A stretch of DNA of 64,000 nt from RPQJ01 sp046347155 (GCA_046347155.1 JAXMGT010000002.1:434001-498000); one strand, 5' to 3'. Positions 34,179 through 43,217 are shown, counted from the first letter of the stretch. Notes: generated from the sequence alone by a model not told the origin. A program made the numbers and translations.

Positions 34179-34772
34179 CTACTTCCTGTCGCGAATGTCG
34201 ATGAACGTGAGGAACTCCGCGCGCGTCCGCGCGTCGCTGCGGAACGTGCCGAGCATCTTGCTCGTGATCATCGAGACGCCGCGCTTGTGGACGCCACGGG
34301 TGGTCATGCACTCGTGCGCGGCCTCGATCACGACGCCCACGCCGCGCGGCTGCAGCACGTCGTTGATGCAGCGGGCGATCTCGGCGGTCATCTTCTCCTG
34401 CACCTGGAAGCGGCGCGCGAACACGTCCACGACTCGCGCGAGCTTCGAGATCCCGACGACCTTCGTCGTCGGCAGGTAGCCGACGTGCGCGCGGCCGATG
34501 ATCGGCGCCATGTGGTGCTCGCAGTGCGACTCGAACTCGATGTCGCGCAGCACCACCATCTCGTCGTAGCCGGCCATTTCCTCGAACGTGCGCCGCAGGT
34601 ACGCGCGCGGGTCGATCGAGTAGCCGGAGAACCAGTCCGAGTAGGCCTCGACGACGCGCTTCGGCGTGTCGATCAGCCCCTCGCGGGTCGGGTCCTCGCC
34701 GGACCAGCGCAGCAGCGTCCGGACCGCTTCCTCGGCCTGGGCCTTCGTCACCTTCGCACGCTTCGTTGCCAC
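34179..34772 (-). CDS. folE: GTP cyclohydrolase I
   Basis: A 197-residue enzyme that makes 7,8-dihydroneopterin triphosphate from GTP, the first step of folate synthesis. The zinc-binding motif ESHCEHHMAPI lies in the middle, followed by AHVGYLP, and the second zinc Cys is in AHECMTTRG. The extension to GVSMITSKMLGTFR is typical of type I enzymes. It is in a leftward cluster with an esterase and rhomboids whose link to folate is unclear. Confidence 0.95.
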   Translation of the reverse strand: MATKRAKVTKAQAEEAVRTLLRWSGEDPTREGLIDTPKRVVEAYSDWFSGYSIDPRAYLRRTFEEMAGYDEMVVLRDIEFESHCEHHMAPIIGRAHVGYLPTTKVVGISKLARVVDVFARRFQVQEKMTAEIARCINDVLQPRGVGVVIEAAHECMTTRGVHKRGVSMITSKMLGTFRSDARTRAEFLTFIDIRDRK

Positions 34773-34800
34773 TCGAGTCTCCAGCGATCGACCCGGCCGT

Positions 34801-35400
34801 TCAGCGGCGACGCCGCCAGTACGTCAGCATGGCGTAGCCGGCCGCCATGCCGCCGAGGTGCGCGAAGTGCGCGACGCCCACCTGCGAACCGGTCACGCCG
34901 AGGTAGAGCTCGAGCGCGCCGTACAGCGTGACGAACAGCCACGCCGGCATCGGGATGGGCGGGAAGATCAGCATGATCCGGCGCCGGGGATACGCCATCC
35001 CGAACGCGAGCAGCAGGCCGAACACGCCGCCCGAGGCGCCGACCGTGGGCACCGGCGGCATGTCCATGTTGCCCATCACGACGAGTTGCGCGGCCGCGGC
35101 GCCGACCACGCAGACCAGGTAGTACTCGAGGTAGCGGCGCGGCCCGAGCAGCCGCTCGACGTCGCCGCCGAACATGTACAGCGCGAACATGTTGAAGAAG
35201 AGGTGCGTCCAGCTGCCGTGCAGGAAGCCGTAGGTCAGGAGCTGCCAGAACTGGAACGAGGGGGCGCCGGGATAGTCCGGCGACGCGACCGGCCACAGCG
35301 CGAACGCGGGCAGGAACGCGTTGCCGGTCGCGAACTGCAGCACGAAGACGGCCACGTTGGCGATCAGCAGGGCGCGGGTGACGGTCGGCAGCGGCTGCAT
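34801..35400 (-). CDS. Rhomboid intramembrane serine protease
   Basis: A 199-residue rhomboid with six hydrophobic helices. The catalytic Ser123 is in GASGGVFG, the histidine is His181 in AHFAHLGG, and the oxyanion-supporting pair His66 and Asn70 is in HLFFNMF. The start MQPLPTVTRAL was chosen over a longer frame lacking membrane features. It is upstream of folE on the same strand with a 28-bp gap. Likely function is cleavage of membrane-embedded substrates in the inner membrane. Confidence 0.9.
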   Translation of the reverse strand: MQPLPTVTRALLIANVAVFVLQFATGNAFLPAFALWPVASPDYPGAPSFQFWQLLTYGFLHGSWTHLFFNMFALYMFGGDVERLLGPRRYLEYYLVCVVGAAAAQLVVMGNMDMPPVPTVGASGGVFGLLLAFGMAYPRRRIMLIFPPIPMPAWLFVTLYGALELYLGVTGSQVGVAHFAHLGGMAAGYAMLTYWRRRR

Positions 35401-35607
35401 GGCGCAACATCCTAGCGGAATTCGCCGCCCGGGGCGGCGACCGGGCCGGTGGGGTAGCATCGGGGCCGGGTGGTGCGGCCGAGCGGGCCCGGCACGCCGG
35501 CGCAGGCGACCCGCGGGGCGGTATCGGTGAACACGGACTCACGCGACCGAGCACGCGCGGGACAATGCCGCCCCCCGACCCGGGACGGAGTCGACGAAGG
35601 AATGACC

Positions 35608-36927
35608 ATGCGCATCGGTATCGTGGGTGCAGGCTTGAGCGGGCTTTCGACGGCGTTCTACGCGCGGCGGGCGCAGCCGGGTGCCGAGGTCGTCGTGTAC
35701 GAGGCCGACGACCGCGCCGGTGGGGCGCTGCGCACGGTCGAGGTGCAGGGCTTCCGGTTCGAGTGGGGCGGGAACGGTTTCCTCACGAACAAGCCCGACT
35801 GCCTCGGGCTCTTGAAGGACTCGGGCGGCGAGCACCTGCTGCTGCCGAGTTCGGACCTCGCGCGCAAGCGCTATATCTACACGGACCGGCTGATGCGGAT
35901 GCCCGATTCGCCGGGGCTGTTCGCGCGCTCGCCGATCATGAGCCCGCTCGCGAAGCTCAGGATGCTCGGGGAACTCGTCGTGCCACCGCGTCGCGACGGC
36001 GTGGACGAGACGCTGCGCGAGTTCGGCGACCGACGGCTCGGCGCCGGGTTCACGAACGTGTTCCTCGACGCGATGTCCGCCGGCATCTACGGCTCGACGC
36101 CGGACCGGATTTCCGTGAAGGCGGCGTTCCCGCTGATCGTCGCGCTCGAGCGCGAGCACGGCGGGCTCTTCCGCGGGATGCTCGCGAAGCGGAAGAAGGA
36201 GGCGGGCCCCGGGGGCGTGCTCACGAGCACCGTGCGCGGCGTCTCGACGATGATCGAACACGTCGCGGCGCAGGGCGGCGCCTCGATCCGCTGCCGCGAC
36301 CCGGTCGACGCCGTCGAGCGCGTCGGGTCGCACTACGTGATCCACTCGGCGAGCGGCGCCCGGGAGTTCGACCGGGTGGTGGTCGCCTCGACGTCGTACG
36401 CCGCCGCGAGGATCCTGCGCACGCTCGACGCGGACATCGCGCGCCGGCTCGCCGCGATCGAGTACTCGCCGATCGCCGTCGTGGGCTTCGGCTACCGGAA
36501 CCTCTCGCACCCGCTCGACGGTTTCGGGCTGCTCACGACCTCGTCGGCGAAGCTCCCGGTCCTCGGCGTGCTGTGGGACAGCAGCATCTTCCCGGACCGC
36601 GCGCCTTCCGGCGCGAAGAGCCTGCGATCGATGATCGGCGGGCAGCGCAGCCCGGAACTCGTCGACCAGGACGACGCCGGCCTGATCGCAACCGCGCGGC
36701 GCGGCATCGCGATGACGATGGGCGTGGACCAGGACCCCGACGTCACGTTCGTGAAGCGCTGGGACCGGGGCATCCCGAGCTATGCGCCCGGGCACGTCGC
36801 GGCCGTGGACGCGCTGTTCGAGCGCGTCGCGAAGTTCCCGGGGCTGCACCTGAACTGCAATGCCTATCGCGGCATCGCGATGAACGACTGCGCGCGGAAC
36901 AGCCGGGAGCTGGCCGGGCGCATCTAG
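35608..36927 (+). CDS. hemG: Protoporphyrinogen oxidase (HemY/HemG-type FAD enzyme)
   Basis: A 439-residue flavoprotein oxidising protoporphyrinogen IX for haem synthesis. The FAD-binding GIVGAGLSGLSTAFY is at ~5-19, then YEADDRAGGALRTV and GFRFEWGGNGFL; PDRISVKAAFP and the C-terminal PSYAPGHVAAV fit the oxygen-dependent HemY family. Two ATGs are possible; the second (MRIGIVG) has AAGGA 7 bp upstream and is used here. The gene is alone between rhomboid and DUF2182 units. Renalase or other amine oxidases are the main alternative, but the lid and length favour PPO. Confidence 0.82.
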   Translation: MRIGIVGAGLSGLSTAFYARRAQPGAEVVVYEADDRAGGALRTVEVQGFRFEWGGNGFLTNKPDCLGLLKDSGGEHLLLPSSDLARKRYIYTDRLMRMPDSPGLFARSPIMSPLAKLRMLGELVVPPRRDGVDETLREFGDRRLGAGFTNVFLDAMSAGIYGSTPDRISVKAAFPLIVALEREHGGLFRGMLAKRKKEAGPGGVLTSTVRGVSTMIEHVAAQGGASIRCRDPVDAVERVGSHYVIHSASGAREFDRVVVASTSYAAARILRTLDADIARRLAAIEYSPIAVVGFGYRNLSHPLDGFGLLTTSSAKLPVLGVLWDSSIFPDRAPSGAKSLRSMIGGQRSPELVDQDDAGLIATARRGIAMTMGVDQDPDVTFVKRWDRGIPSYAPGHVAAVDALFERVAKFPGLHLNCNAYRGIAMNDCARNSRELAGRI

Positions 36928-36966
36928 GCGGGCGTCGCCGGACGACCGCACGGCCGCCCCGGGGGT

Positions 36967-37686
36967 TCAGCGCACTGCGACGACCGCGGCCGCGACCAGC
37001 ATCGCCACCCCGGCGAGCCGGCCGGCCACGATCCCGAGGCCCGTCGTCTTCTCGACGAAGATGTACACCGCCAGCGCGACCATCGCGGCGACGTTCATCA
37101 GCCCGACGAGCGCCAGCACGGCCATCAGCGCCCAGCAGCAGCCCAGGCACCACGCGCCGTGCAGCGCGCCGGCACGCAGGTCGCGCAGGACGGCCGGACC
37201 GGCCGACACGAGGGCCAGCACGGTGGCCGGCGAGCGGCACTTCAGCAGGCACGCTTCCCGAAGTGGCGACAGCTGGTACAGGCCCGCGACGGCAAGGATC
37301 GCCGACGCCACGACCCGTCCGTCGCAGGCGCAGGCGTCGAGCCCGCGCTCCGCCGCGCGGGCCAGCGCGAATGCGACCAGTCCCGCGCCCGCCCAGGTCG
37401 CCAGGTACCCGGCGGCGAACAGCATCAGCCGCACCGCGCGCCGAACGGCACCCGGAGCGCGCACGATCGCCCTCGACCAGAGCGTCGCGACGGGTGCGAT
37501 GGCCGGCAGCATCATCGCCGCCATCATCGGCACCCACATCGCGAGGAACGGCGCGAGTGGCATCCCCATCGTGCCCGGTGCGTCGCCCATCGCTGCGGCG
37601 TCGTCGAGCGTGCGTAGCCAGGCCGCCGCGGCCGCGACCGCCAGGGCGATCCAGCCCGGCAGGACCTCGCGCGTCTCCGCCCTCAC
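36967..37686 (-). CDS. DUF2182 integral membrane protein
   Basis: A 239-residue protein with about six hydrophobic helices and cysteine pairs in DACACDG, REACLLKCRSP and AWCLGCCWAL. DUF2182 proteins are described as metal-binding integral membrane proteins; the clustered cysteines in membrane helices suggest handling of a soft metal such as copper. The GTG start overlaps the stop of the DUF1326 gene (GTGA). The pair occurs together in many genomes and probably forms one complex. Function beyond this is unknown. Confidence 0.8.
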   Translation of the reverse strand: MRAETREVLPGWIALAVAAAAAWLRTLDDAAAMGDAPGTMGMPLAPFLAMWVPMMAAMMLPAIAPVATLWSRAIVRAPGAVRRAVRLMLFAAGYLATWAGAGLVAFALARAAERGLDACACDGRVVASAILAVAGLYQLSPLREACLLKCRSPATVLALVSAGPAVLRDLRAGALHGAWCLGCCWALMAVLALVGLMNVAAMVALAVYIFVEKTTGLGIVAGRLAGVAMLVAAAVVAVR

Positions 37687-38291
37687 GCGTTGTAGGCGAC
37701 GTCGCAGATGAACGCGCTGGATCCCGAATAGTCGAGGTTCAGGCCGCCCCCGCGGACGCGACCCGAGTCCACGTTGGCGATCATGCCGTCCTTGAAGATG
37801 AAGCCGTCGGGCATCACGAGCCGTGCGTTCGCTTCGCTGCCGTCCATGTCCGAGATGATCGGCCCGACCTGCACCTCGCCGATCTTTCCGGCGCGCAGGT
37901 GCGCACGCCGCCCGTCGATCCGGAATTCGACCGGGCCGACGATCACCTCCGGCCGCGCATCCCAGGTGCCGCGGAAGATCTCGAACGGCCCGCCGGGACC
38001 GGCCTCCCCGGTGCCGATCCGCTCCAGTGCCGCCCGCTGCGGCGGGGTCGCGCGCTCGTCGATGTAGAGGACCGCCTTGCCGTGCCCGCGGTGTATCGGG
38101 CCCGGCCACGCGAACGCCAGCACCAGGTGCAGGCCGTCGAGCCTCACGCCGTCGCACTCGCCCTCCCGGATCCTGTAGGTGTTCATGCCGTGGCAGTTGC
38201 CGTGCGTCGGCAGCATCGTCAGGTTGCACGGGCACCCGTGGGCGCAGTTGCAGGTTTCCACGTAATCGGCCTTCCACCACCACTTGCTCAT
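37683..38291 (-). CDS. DUF1326 cysteine-rich protein
   Basis: A 202-residue soluble protein. It has a conserved cysteine-rich N-terminus, ADYVETCNCAHGCPCNLTMLPTHGNCHGM, followed by a beta-rich body. No signal peptide is seen, though secretion by other routes cannot be excluded. The CNCAHGCPC cluster is a strong candidate metal site. A good ribosome site (AGGAGGA) precedes the ATG. It is translationally coupled to the DUF2182 membrane gene, so it may load or sense metal for that partner. Confidence 0.82.
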   Translation of the reverse strand: MSKWWWKADYVETCNCAHGCPCNLTMLPTHGNCHGMNTYRIREGECDGVRLDGLHLVLAFAWPGPIHRGHGKAVLYIDERATPPQRAALERIGTGEAGPGGPFEIFRGTWDARPEVIVGPVEFRIDGRRAHLRAGKIGEVQVGPIISDMDGSEANARLVMPDGFIFKDGMIANVDSGRVRGGGLNLDYSGSSAFICDVAYNA

Positions 38292-38540
38292 GTCGGGTCC
38301 TCCTGAGGGTGAGTCACCGCGAACTCGAGTCGTGTGTGCGCGCCGGCGCGCCGCGCGGCGACGCGGGTGCCGGGATTGCTCCGGGAACGGATGGAAATGC
38401 GGAACGCCGGGACCGTCGGCCCGGGCACGTCTTCTGCGCCCATGATCCCCCCGCTGTTGCAGCAGTCAGGTCGCAGCGCCGTCGGCTGTACCCGAGACTA
38501 TGCCTGCGGGTGGCGCGGCGCAATCATGCGGCGCAACAGG
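38292..38540. other. Intergenic region upstream of the DUF1326 gene
   Basis: A 249-bp gap between the gamma-glutamyltransferase stop and the DUF1326 start, both genes on the minus strand. It should carry the promoter for the DUF1326/DUF2182 pair. I see no strong promoter match, no clear operator and no believable gene; a 69-codon open frame on the minus strand is arginine-rich and lacks a ribosome site. A metal-responsive operator would be expected but is not evident. Confidence 0.4.
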
Positions 38541-40433
38541 TCACCACGCGATGCCGTAGTCCTCGCCGTGGTTGCTCGAGCCGCCCCAGATCGATCCGTG
38601 GGCGTGGTCCAGCATGATCGCGTTGATCGGGCCCGAGGTCCGGCTCTCGAACTCGAGCCGGTAGCCGCGCGCGACGAGCTCCTTGCGCACCCACTGCGGG
38701 ACCTGGTCGGAGAGCAGGATCCGGCCGGGCTGCGACCTGTGCTCGTCGAACGACGAGTGCATCTGGAAGCTGTTGAAGTTCGCGGCCTCGGTCGCCTCCT
38801 GCGGCGTCATCCCGAACTCGAGCACGTTCAGGAAGAACTGCAGCAGGTTCTGGTCCTGCGAGTCGCCGCCCTGGACGGCGAACGCGAGCCACGGCCGCCC
38901 GTCCTTCAGGGCCATGCTCGGCGTGAGCGTCACGCGCGGGCGCTTGCCGGGCTCGAGCACGTTGTACGGGTTCGTCGACGGGTCGAGCACGAACGACTGC
39001 ATCCGCTGGCTGAGCCCGATCCCGGTGCGCCCGGCGATCGTCGCCGGGATCCAGCCGCCGCTCGGCGTCACCGACACGAGCCAGCCCTCGGCATCGGCGG
39101 CGACCACGCTGGTCGTGCCGCTCAGGAAGGTCTGGTGGAAGTGCTCGAAGTCCCGTGCGGCGAGCGCGGCGCCGTCGCGCGCGCCGGCCGAGGCGCGGAG
39201 CCCCGCGAGCGCCGATGCATACGGGTTCGTGCCGCCCTGGTAGGGGTACGGGTCGCCCGGGCCCGCGCGCGGATCGTTGCGGTCCATCCGGATCGTCGCC
39301 GCGCGTGCCTTCGCGTAGTCCTTCGACAGCAGCCCGGCGCGCGGTTCCTCCGGCGGGAAGTACGGGTCGCCGTAATAGAAGTCGCGGTCGGCGAACGCGA
39401 GGTTCATCGCCTGGTAGAGCGTGTGGATGTAGTTCGCGCTGTTGTAGCCCATCGCCTTCAGGTCGAAGTTCTCGAGCAGGTTGAGCGACTGCAGCAGCGC
39501 GGGACCCTGCGTCCACGTGTCGAGCTTGTAGACGTCGACCCCGCGGTAGGTCGTGTGGAGCGGCCGTTCGACGAGCGGCTTCCAGCGCGCCAGGTCGTCG
39601 GCCGTGATGAGCCCGCCCTGTTCCTGCACGCCACGCACGAATTCGGCCGCGATGTCGCCGCGGTAGAAACGGTCGTAGGCCGCCTGGATCGCCTGCTTGC
39701 GCGACTTGCCCGCGGCGAGCGCCTGGCGTTCGGCCTCGACGAGCTTGCGCAGCGTCGCGGCGAGGTCGGGCTGCCGGAAGACCTCGCCGGCCGCCGGCGC
39801 CTCGCGCGGCGAGCCGAGGTGGGGCAGCATCACGGCCTTCGAGTACGGCCACTCCTTGAGCTTCTCCTTCCACTGCTCGATCTTGTCGGCAGTCTCCGCG
39901 TCGATCGGGTAGCCGTCGGCGAGCACGATCGCCGGCGCGAGCACCTCGGCCAGCGACAGCTTCCCGTACTCGGCCAGCATCAGCATCAGGCCTCCGGGCG
40001 TGCCCGGCGTCAGCGCCGCGAGCGGGCCGTAGGCGGGCGGGTACGCGTAGCCCTTCGCGCGATAGAACTCCGGCGTCGCGCCGGTCGGCGCCACGCCGAG
40101 CCCGTTGATCGCGATCACCTGCTTCGTGCGCGGGTCGTAGACGAGTGCCTGCGTCTCGCCGCCCCACGAGAGCGTGTCCCACATCGTCGAGGTGGCCGCG
40201 ATCATCGCGCAGGCGGCGTCCACGGCGTTGCCGCCCTTCTGGAACACGATCGCGCCGGCGGTCGCCGCGAGTGGTTTGCCGGTGATGGCCATCCAGTGGC
40301 TGCCGTAGAGCGGCGGCTTCTGCGTCTTCGCGATGGACTGGGTCGCGATCGGCGAGACGGACTGGGCCTGGGCGGGCGGGACCTGCGTCGTGATGGCCAT
40401 GGCGAGGAATGTGACTGCGATGCGGCCGTTCAT
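38541..40433 (-). CDS. Gamma-glutamyltransferase family protein (exported)
   Basis: A 630-residue Ntn-hydrolase-type protein with a signal peptide (MNGRIAVTFLAMAITTQVPPAQA). Conserved regions include GGNAVDAACAM (~70), GTPGG (~150), and the autoprocessing site SGTTSVVAADAEGWLVSVTPSGG near residue 438, where the Thr would be the new N-terminal nucleophile. Conserved DPSTNPYNVLEPGKRPRVTLTP is downstream. The sequence is in the broader GGT family, including cephalosporin acylases and acidic variants; it may act on glutathione or other gamma-glutamyl amides in the periplasm. Confidence 0.85.
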   Translation of the reverse strand: MNGRIAVTFLAMAITTQVPPAQAQSVSPIATQSIAKTQKPPLYGSHWMAITGKPLAATAGAIVFQKGGNAVDAACAMIAATSTMWDTLSWGGETQALVYDPRTKQVIAINGLGVAPTGATPEFYRAKGYAYPPAYGPLAALTPGTPGGLMLMLAEYGKLSLAEVLAPAIVLADGYPIDAETADKIEQWKEKLKEWPYSKAVMLPHLGSPREAPAAGEVFRQPDLAATLRKLVEAERQALAAGKSRKQAIQAAYDRFYRGDIAAEFVRGVQEQGGLITADDLARWKPLVERPLHTTYRGVDVYKLDTWTQGPALLQSLNLLENFDLKAMGYNSANYIHTLYQAMNLAFADRDFYYGDPYFPPEEPRAGLLSKDYAKARAATIRMDRNDPRAGPGDPYPYQGGTNPYASALAGLRASAGARDGAALAARDFEHFHQTFLSGTTSVVAADAEGWLVSVTPSGGWIPATIAGRTGIGLSQRMQSFVLDPSTNPYNVLEPGKRPRVTLTPSMALKDGRPWLAFAVQGGDSQDQNLLQFFLNVLEFGMTPQEATEAANFNSFQMHSSFDEHRSQPGRILLSDQVPQWVRKELVARGYRLEFESRTSGPINAIMLDHAHGSIWGGSSNHGEDYGIAW

Positions 40434-40586
40434 GGGGTCGGGGACTCCGGGCCGCGGCCGGCGCACCGTGCGCCGGCGACCCGCGGAGGGCCCGAGTATA
40501 CGGCCGGCGGACCGGCCCGGGGACCGCCCCCAAACGGGGCCCGATCACGCTATGCTCCGGTCCCCGTGCAGCTTCGAGGGTCCCCC

Positions 40587-41894
40587 GTGCACCGCCACCA
40601 CACCGCATTTGCAGCCGCCGTCCTCGTCCTCGCCGCGCTGCCGGCGCGCGCCGAGATCACCGAGACGCAGCTCGACCAGGCCGCGAAGGCGACGATGCCG
40701 CAGGTGATCGCCTGGCGGCGCGACATCCACCAGCACCCGGAACTCGGCAATGGCGAGATCCGCACCGCGAAGATCGTCGCCGACCACCTGAAATCGCTCG
40801 GGATCGAGGTGCGCACCGGCGTCGCGCACACGGGCGTCGTGGGCATCCTGAAGGGCGGCAAGCCCGGTCCGGTCGTCGCGCTGCGCGCCGACATGGACGC
40901 GCTGCCGGTCACCGAGCAGGTGGACGTGCCGTTCAAGTCGGTCGTCACCGCGACCTACCGCGGCGAGACGGTCGGCGTGATGCACGCCTGCGGGCACGAT
41001 TCACACACGGCGCTCCTGATGGGCACCGCGACCGCGCTCGCGTCGATGCGCAAGGACCTGCCGGGCACGGTGGTGTTCCTGTTCCAGCCGGCCGAGGAGG
41101 GCACGCCGGACGGTTCGCGCGGTGGCGCCTGGCTGATGCTGAAGGAAGGGGTGTTCGACGCCCCGAAGCCGGACGTCGCGTTCGGGCTGCACGTGTGGTC
41201 GGGACTGAACGTCGGCCAGATCGGCTACCGGTCGGGGCCGTTCATGGCCGCGGCGGACCGTTTCAGGATCGTCGTGCACGGCGTGCAGACGCACGGCTCG
41301 AAGCCCTGGGGCGGCGTCGACCCGATCGTCGTGTCGTCGCAGATCGTGCTCGGGCTGCAGACGCTCGTGAGCCGGCAGATCGACATCACGGCCCGTCCGG
41401 CCGTCGTGTCGGTCGGCGCGATCAAGGGCGGCATCCGCAACAACATCATCCCGGACAGTGTCGAGATGATCGGGACGTTCCGGACCTTCGACCCGGCCAC
41501 GCGCCTGCAGATCATCGACGGGATCACGCGCACGGCGAAGGACATCGCCGCGGCCAGCGGTGCGACGGCCGACGTCGAGGTCGCCGACGACAACTACCCG
41601 GTCACCGTGAACGACGTGAAGCTCACGAAGGAGATGCTGCCCTCGCTCGAGCGGGCGGCGGGCCCGGGCAACGTCATCGAGGTGCCCTACGTGACGGGCG
41701 CCGAGGACTTTTCGTTCCTCGGCGAGAAGGTGCCGGCGCTCTTCTTCTTCCTCGGCATCACGCCCAGGGGCCAGGACGCCGCGAAGGCGCCGAGCAACCA
41801 CTCGCCCCGGTTCTACATCGACGAGAGCGGGCTCGAGCTCGGCCTGCGCTCCATGATCGGGCTCACGGTCGACTACATGCAGCACGGGAAATAG
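40587..41894 (+). CDS. M20 family amidohydrolase/peptidase (exported)
   Basis: A 435-residue M20D-type metallohydrolase. A signal peptide (AFAAAVLVLAALPARA) follows a GTG start with GAGGG upstream. Metal and catalytic residues are visible in HQHPELGNGE, ALRADMDALPV, MHACGHDSHTA and PAEEGT (catalytic Glu pair), with further His residues in GLHVWSG and SNHSPRF near the end. The family includes aminobenzoyl-glutamate and N-acyl-amino-acid hydrolases and hippurate hydrolase. It is divergent from the GGT gene, so both periplasmic amide hydrolases may share a 153-bp promoter region. Confidence 0.88.
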   Translation: MHRHHTAFAAAVLVLAALPARAEITETQLDQAAKATMPQVIAWRRDIHQHPELGNGEIRTAKIVADHLKSLGIEVRTGVAHTGVVGILKGGKPGPVVALRADMDALPVTEQVDVPFKSVVTATYRGETVGVMHACGHDSHTALLMGTATALASMRKDLPGTVVFLFQPAEEGTPDGSRGGAWLMLKEGVFDAPKPDVAFGLHVWSGLNVGQIGYRSGPFMAAADRFRIVVHGVQTHGSKPWGGVDPIVVSSQIVLGLQTLVSRQIDITARPAVVSVGAIKGGIRNNIIPDSVEMIGTFRTFDPATRLQIIDGITRTAKDIAAASGATADVEVADDNYPVTVNDVKLTKEMLPSLERAAGPGNVIEVPYVTGAEDFSFLGEKVPALFFFLGITPRGQDAAKAPSNHSPRFYIDESGLELGLRSMIGLTVDYMQHGK

Positions 41895-41909
41895 GCCCGG
41901 GCCGGCGGC

Positions 41910-41929
41910 CCCCGGGTTCAAACCCGGGG
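41910..41929. repeat. GC-rich palindrome after the M20 gene
   Basis: CCCCGGGTT and AACCCGGGG flank a CA centre; a realistic hairpin has a 7-bp CCCCGGG stem and TTCAAA loop. It lies 16 bp after the M20 stop and may terminate or stabilise that transcript, although no T tract follows. Its T-arm-like appearance is not supported by a surrounding tRNA. Confidence 0.4.
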
Positions 41930-42005
41930 CCGTCCCCACGCATCTGAGTGGACAAGCGGGCGCTCCTGCGGCCGCGGCAGGGGTCGGTGCCGGTGGGACC
42001 GGCCG

Positions 42006-42024
42006 GGCCCCCGCACCGGGGGCC
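42006..42024 (+). other. Hairpin just upstream of an ECF sigma gene
   Basis: GGCCCCCG and CGGGGGCC form an 8-bp stem with a CAC loop, ending 12 bp before the ribosome site of the sigma gene. It would be in the transcript leader and could influence translation, or act as a terminator of upstream transcription. Confidence 0.35.
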
Positions 42025-42045
42025 GGGAGCGCCGCGAGGTGAGGA

Positions 42046-42630
42046 TTGTCGGACCAGGCGGACGATAGCGAGTTCGAGCGCGCCGCACGGGCGGCCGCGG
42101 AACGACGGCTGGTCGAGGCGGCGGTGGCCGGCTCGGTGGTCGCGTTCGAGGAGCTCTACCGCCTGCACGTGAGGAAAGTCCACGGACTGTGCCTGCGCAT
42201 GACCGGACAGCGTGAAACCGCCGAAGACTGCACCCAGGAGGCCTTCATCCAGGCCTGGAAGGCGCTGCCGCGCTTCGAGGCGCGGTCGAGCTTCGGCACC
42301 TGGCTGCACCGGATCGCCGTGAACGCGGTCCTCGCGCAGGCCCGGCGCCGGGGCGAGAAGGTCGGTGCCGAGGCGTCGGTGGACGAGACGCTGGCCGAGA
42401 CCGCCGCCGATCCGACCCAGGGCGACCCGGGCGACGGTCGGGACCTCGAGGCGGTGATCGCCTCGCTGCCGCCCGGTGCGCGGCACGTGCTCGTACTGGC
42501 CGGCGTCTACGGGTACTCGCACGAGGAGACCGCCGGGATGCTCGGCGTCGCGGTCGGCACCTGCAAGGCCCAGTTGCACCGGGCGCGCCGGCTGCTCGGC
42601 GAGCGGCTGGCCGCGGCGGATCCCGCATGA
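42046..42630 (+). CDS. ECF RNA polymerase sigma factor (module with DUF4097)
   Basis: A 194-residue ECF sigma factor of the RpoE-like type. Region 2 (~25-95) includes FEELYRLHVRKVHGLCLRMTGQRETAEDCTQEAFIQAWKALPRF. Region 4 (~140-185) includes LPPGARHVLVLAGVYGYSHEETAGMLGVAVGTCKAQLHRARRLL. The start is a TTG with GAGGTGA just upstream; no earlier start fits better. It overlaps the next gene by 4 bp, forming a unit with a small membrane protein and a DUF4097 protein. No zinc-type anti-sigma gene follows; the next protein probably serves this role. Confidence 0.9.
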   Translation: MSDQADDSEFERAARAAAERRLVEAAVAGSVVAFEELYRLHVRKVHGLCLRMTGQRETAEDCTQEAFIQAWKALPRFEARSSFGTWLHRIAVNAVLAQARRRGEKVGAEASVDETLAETAADPTQGDPGDGRDLEAVIASLPPGARHVLVLAGVYGYSHEETAGMLGVAVGTCKAQLHRARRLLGERLAAADPA

Positions 42631-43217
42631 ACGGGACACCGGACGAACGGCTCGATCGGGCGCTCGCGGAACTGCCCGCGGGCGTCGAGCCGGCCACGGA
42701 CCTGTGGCCCGGCATCGCGGCACGGCTCGAGCCGCGACCCGCGGCCCGCCGGGGAGCGATGCCGGCCTGGGCCGGCCTCGCCGCCGCCGGGGTCGTGCTC
42801 GTCGCGGCCACGGCGCTCGTCACGGCGACACTGGTGCGGCGCGAGACGCTGCGCACCGTCGAGGCCCGGACCCAGGCCGAAGTCGCGGCCGAACTCGTGC
42901 CGGCGGCGTTCGCGCCCGCCGGCCACCTCGGGGCCGGTTACGCCGAGGCGCGCCGGCAGCTCGCCGCCGACCTCGAGCACCGGCTCGCGACGATGCCGCC
43001 CGAGGCGCGGCTGAAGCTCGAGCACAACCTGGCCGAGATGCGCCGCGCCGCCGAGGAGATCAACGCGGCGCTCGAGCGCCGGCCCGGCGACCCGCTGCTC
43101 GAGGAGCTGCTCCTCAACACCTACCAGGACGAGCTCGGCGTGATCGCGAGCGTCAACCAGTTGACCACCACGGCCTACGTCGCACGACCGGCGGGCCAGG
43201 AGAACCTGAGGCTATGA
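42627..43217 (+). CDS. Single-pass membrane protein, probable anti-sigma factor
   Basis: A 196-residue protein. It has a short cytoplasmic N-terminus (ERLDRALAELPAGVEPATDLWPGIAARL), one transmembrane helix (~47-68), and a periplasmic helical region with charged repeats (~75-170). There is no zinc-binding HxxxCxxC motif. The N-terminus matches the cytoplasmic segment of several non-zinc anti-sigma factors, and translational coupling to the sigma gene supports that role. This is an inference from context. Confidence 0.65.
   Translation: MNGTPDERLDRALAELPAGVEPATDLWPGIAARLEPRPAARRGAMPAWAGLAAAGVVLVAATALVTATLVRRETLRTVEARTQAEVAAELVPAAFAPAGHLGAGYAEARRQLAADLEHRLATMPPEARLKLEHNLAEMRRAAEEINAALERRPGDPLLEELLLNTYQDELGVIASVNQLTTTAYVARPAGQENLRL

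Noticed and set aside
38314..38523. A 69-codon open frame on the minus strand before the DUF1326 gene
   Set aside because: Arginine/serine-rich composition, no ribosome site and no recognisable family; typical of a chance frame in high-GC DNA.
41905..41945. Sequence resembling a tRNA T-arm (GGTTCAAACC in a GC stem)
   Set aside because: No anticodon arm, D-arm or acceptor stem can be formed around it; it is best explained as a simple GC palindrome.
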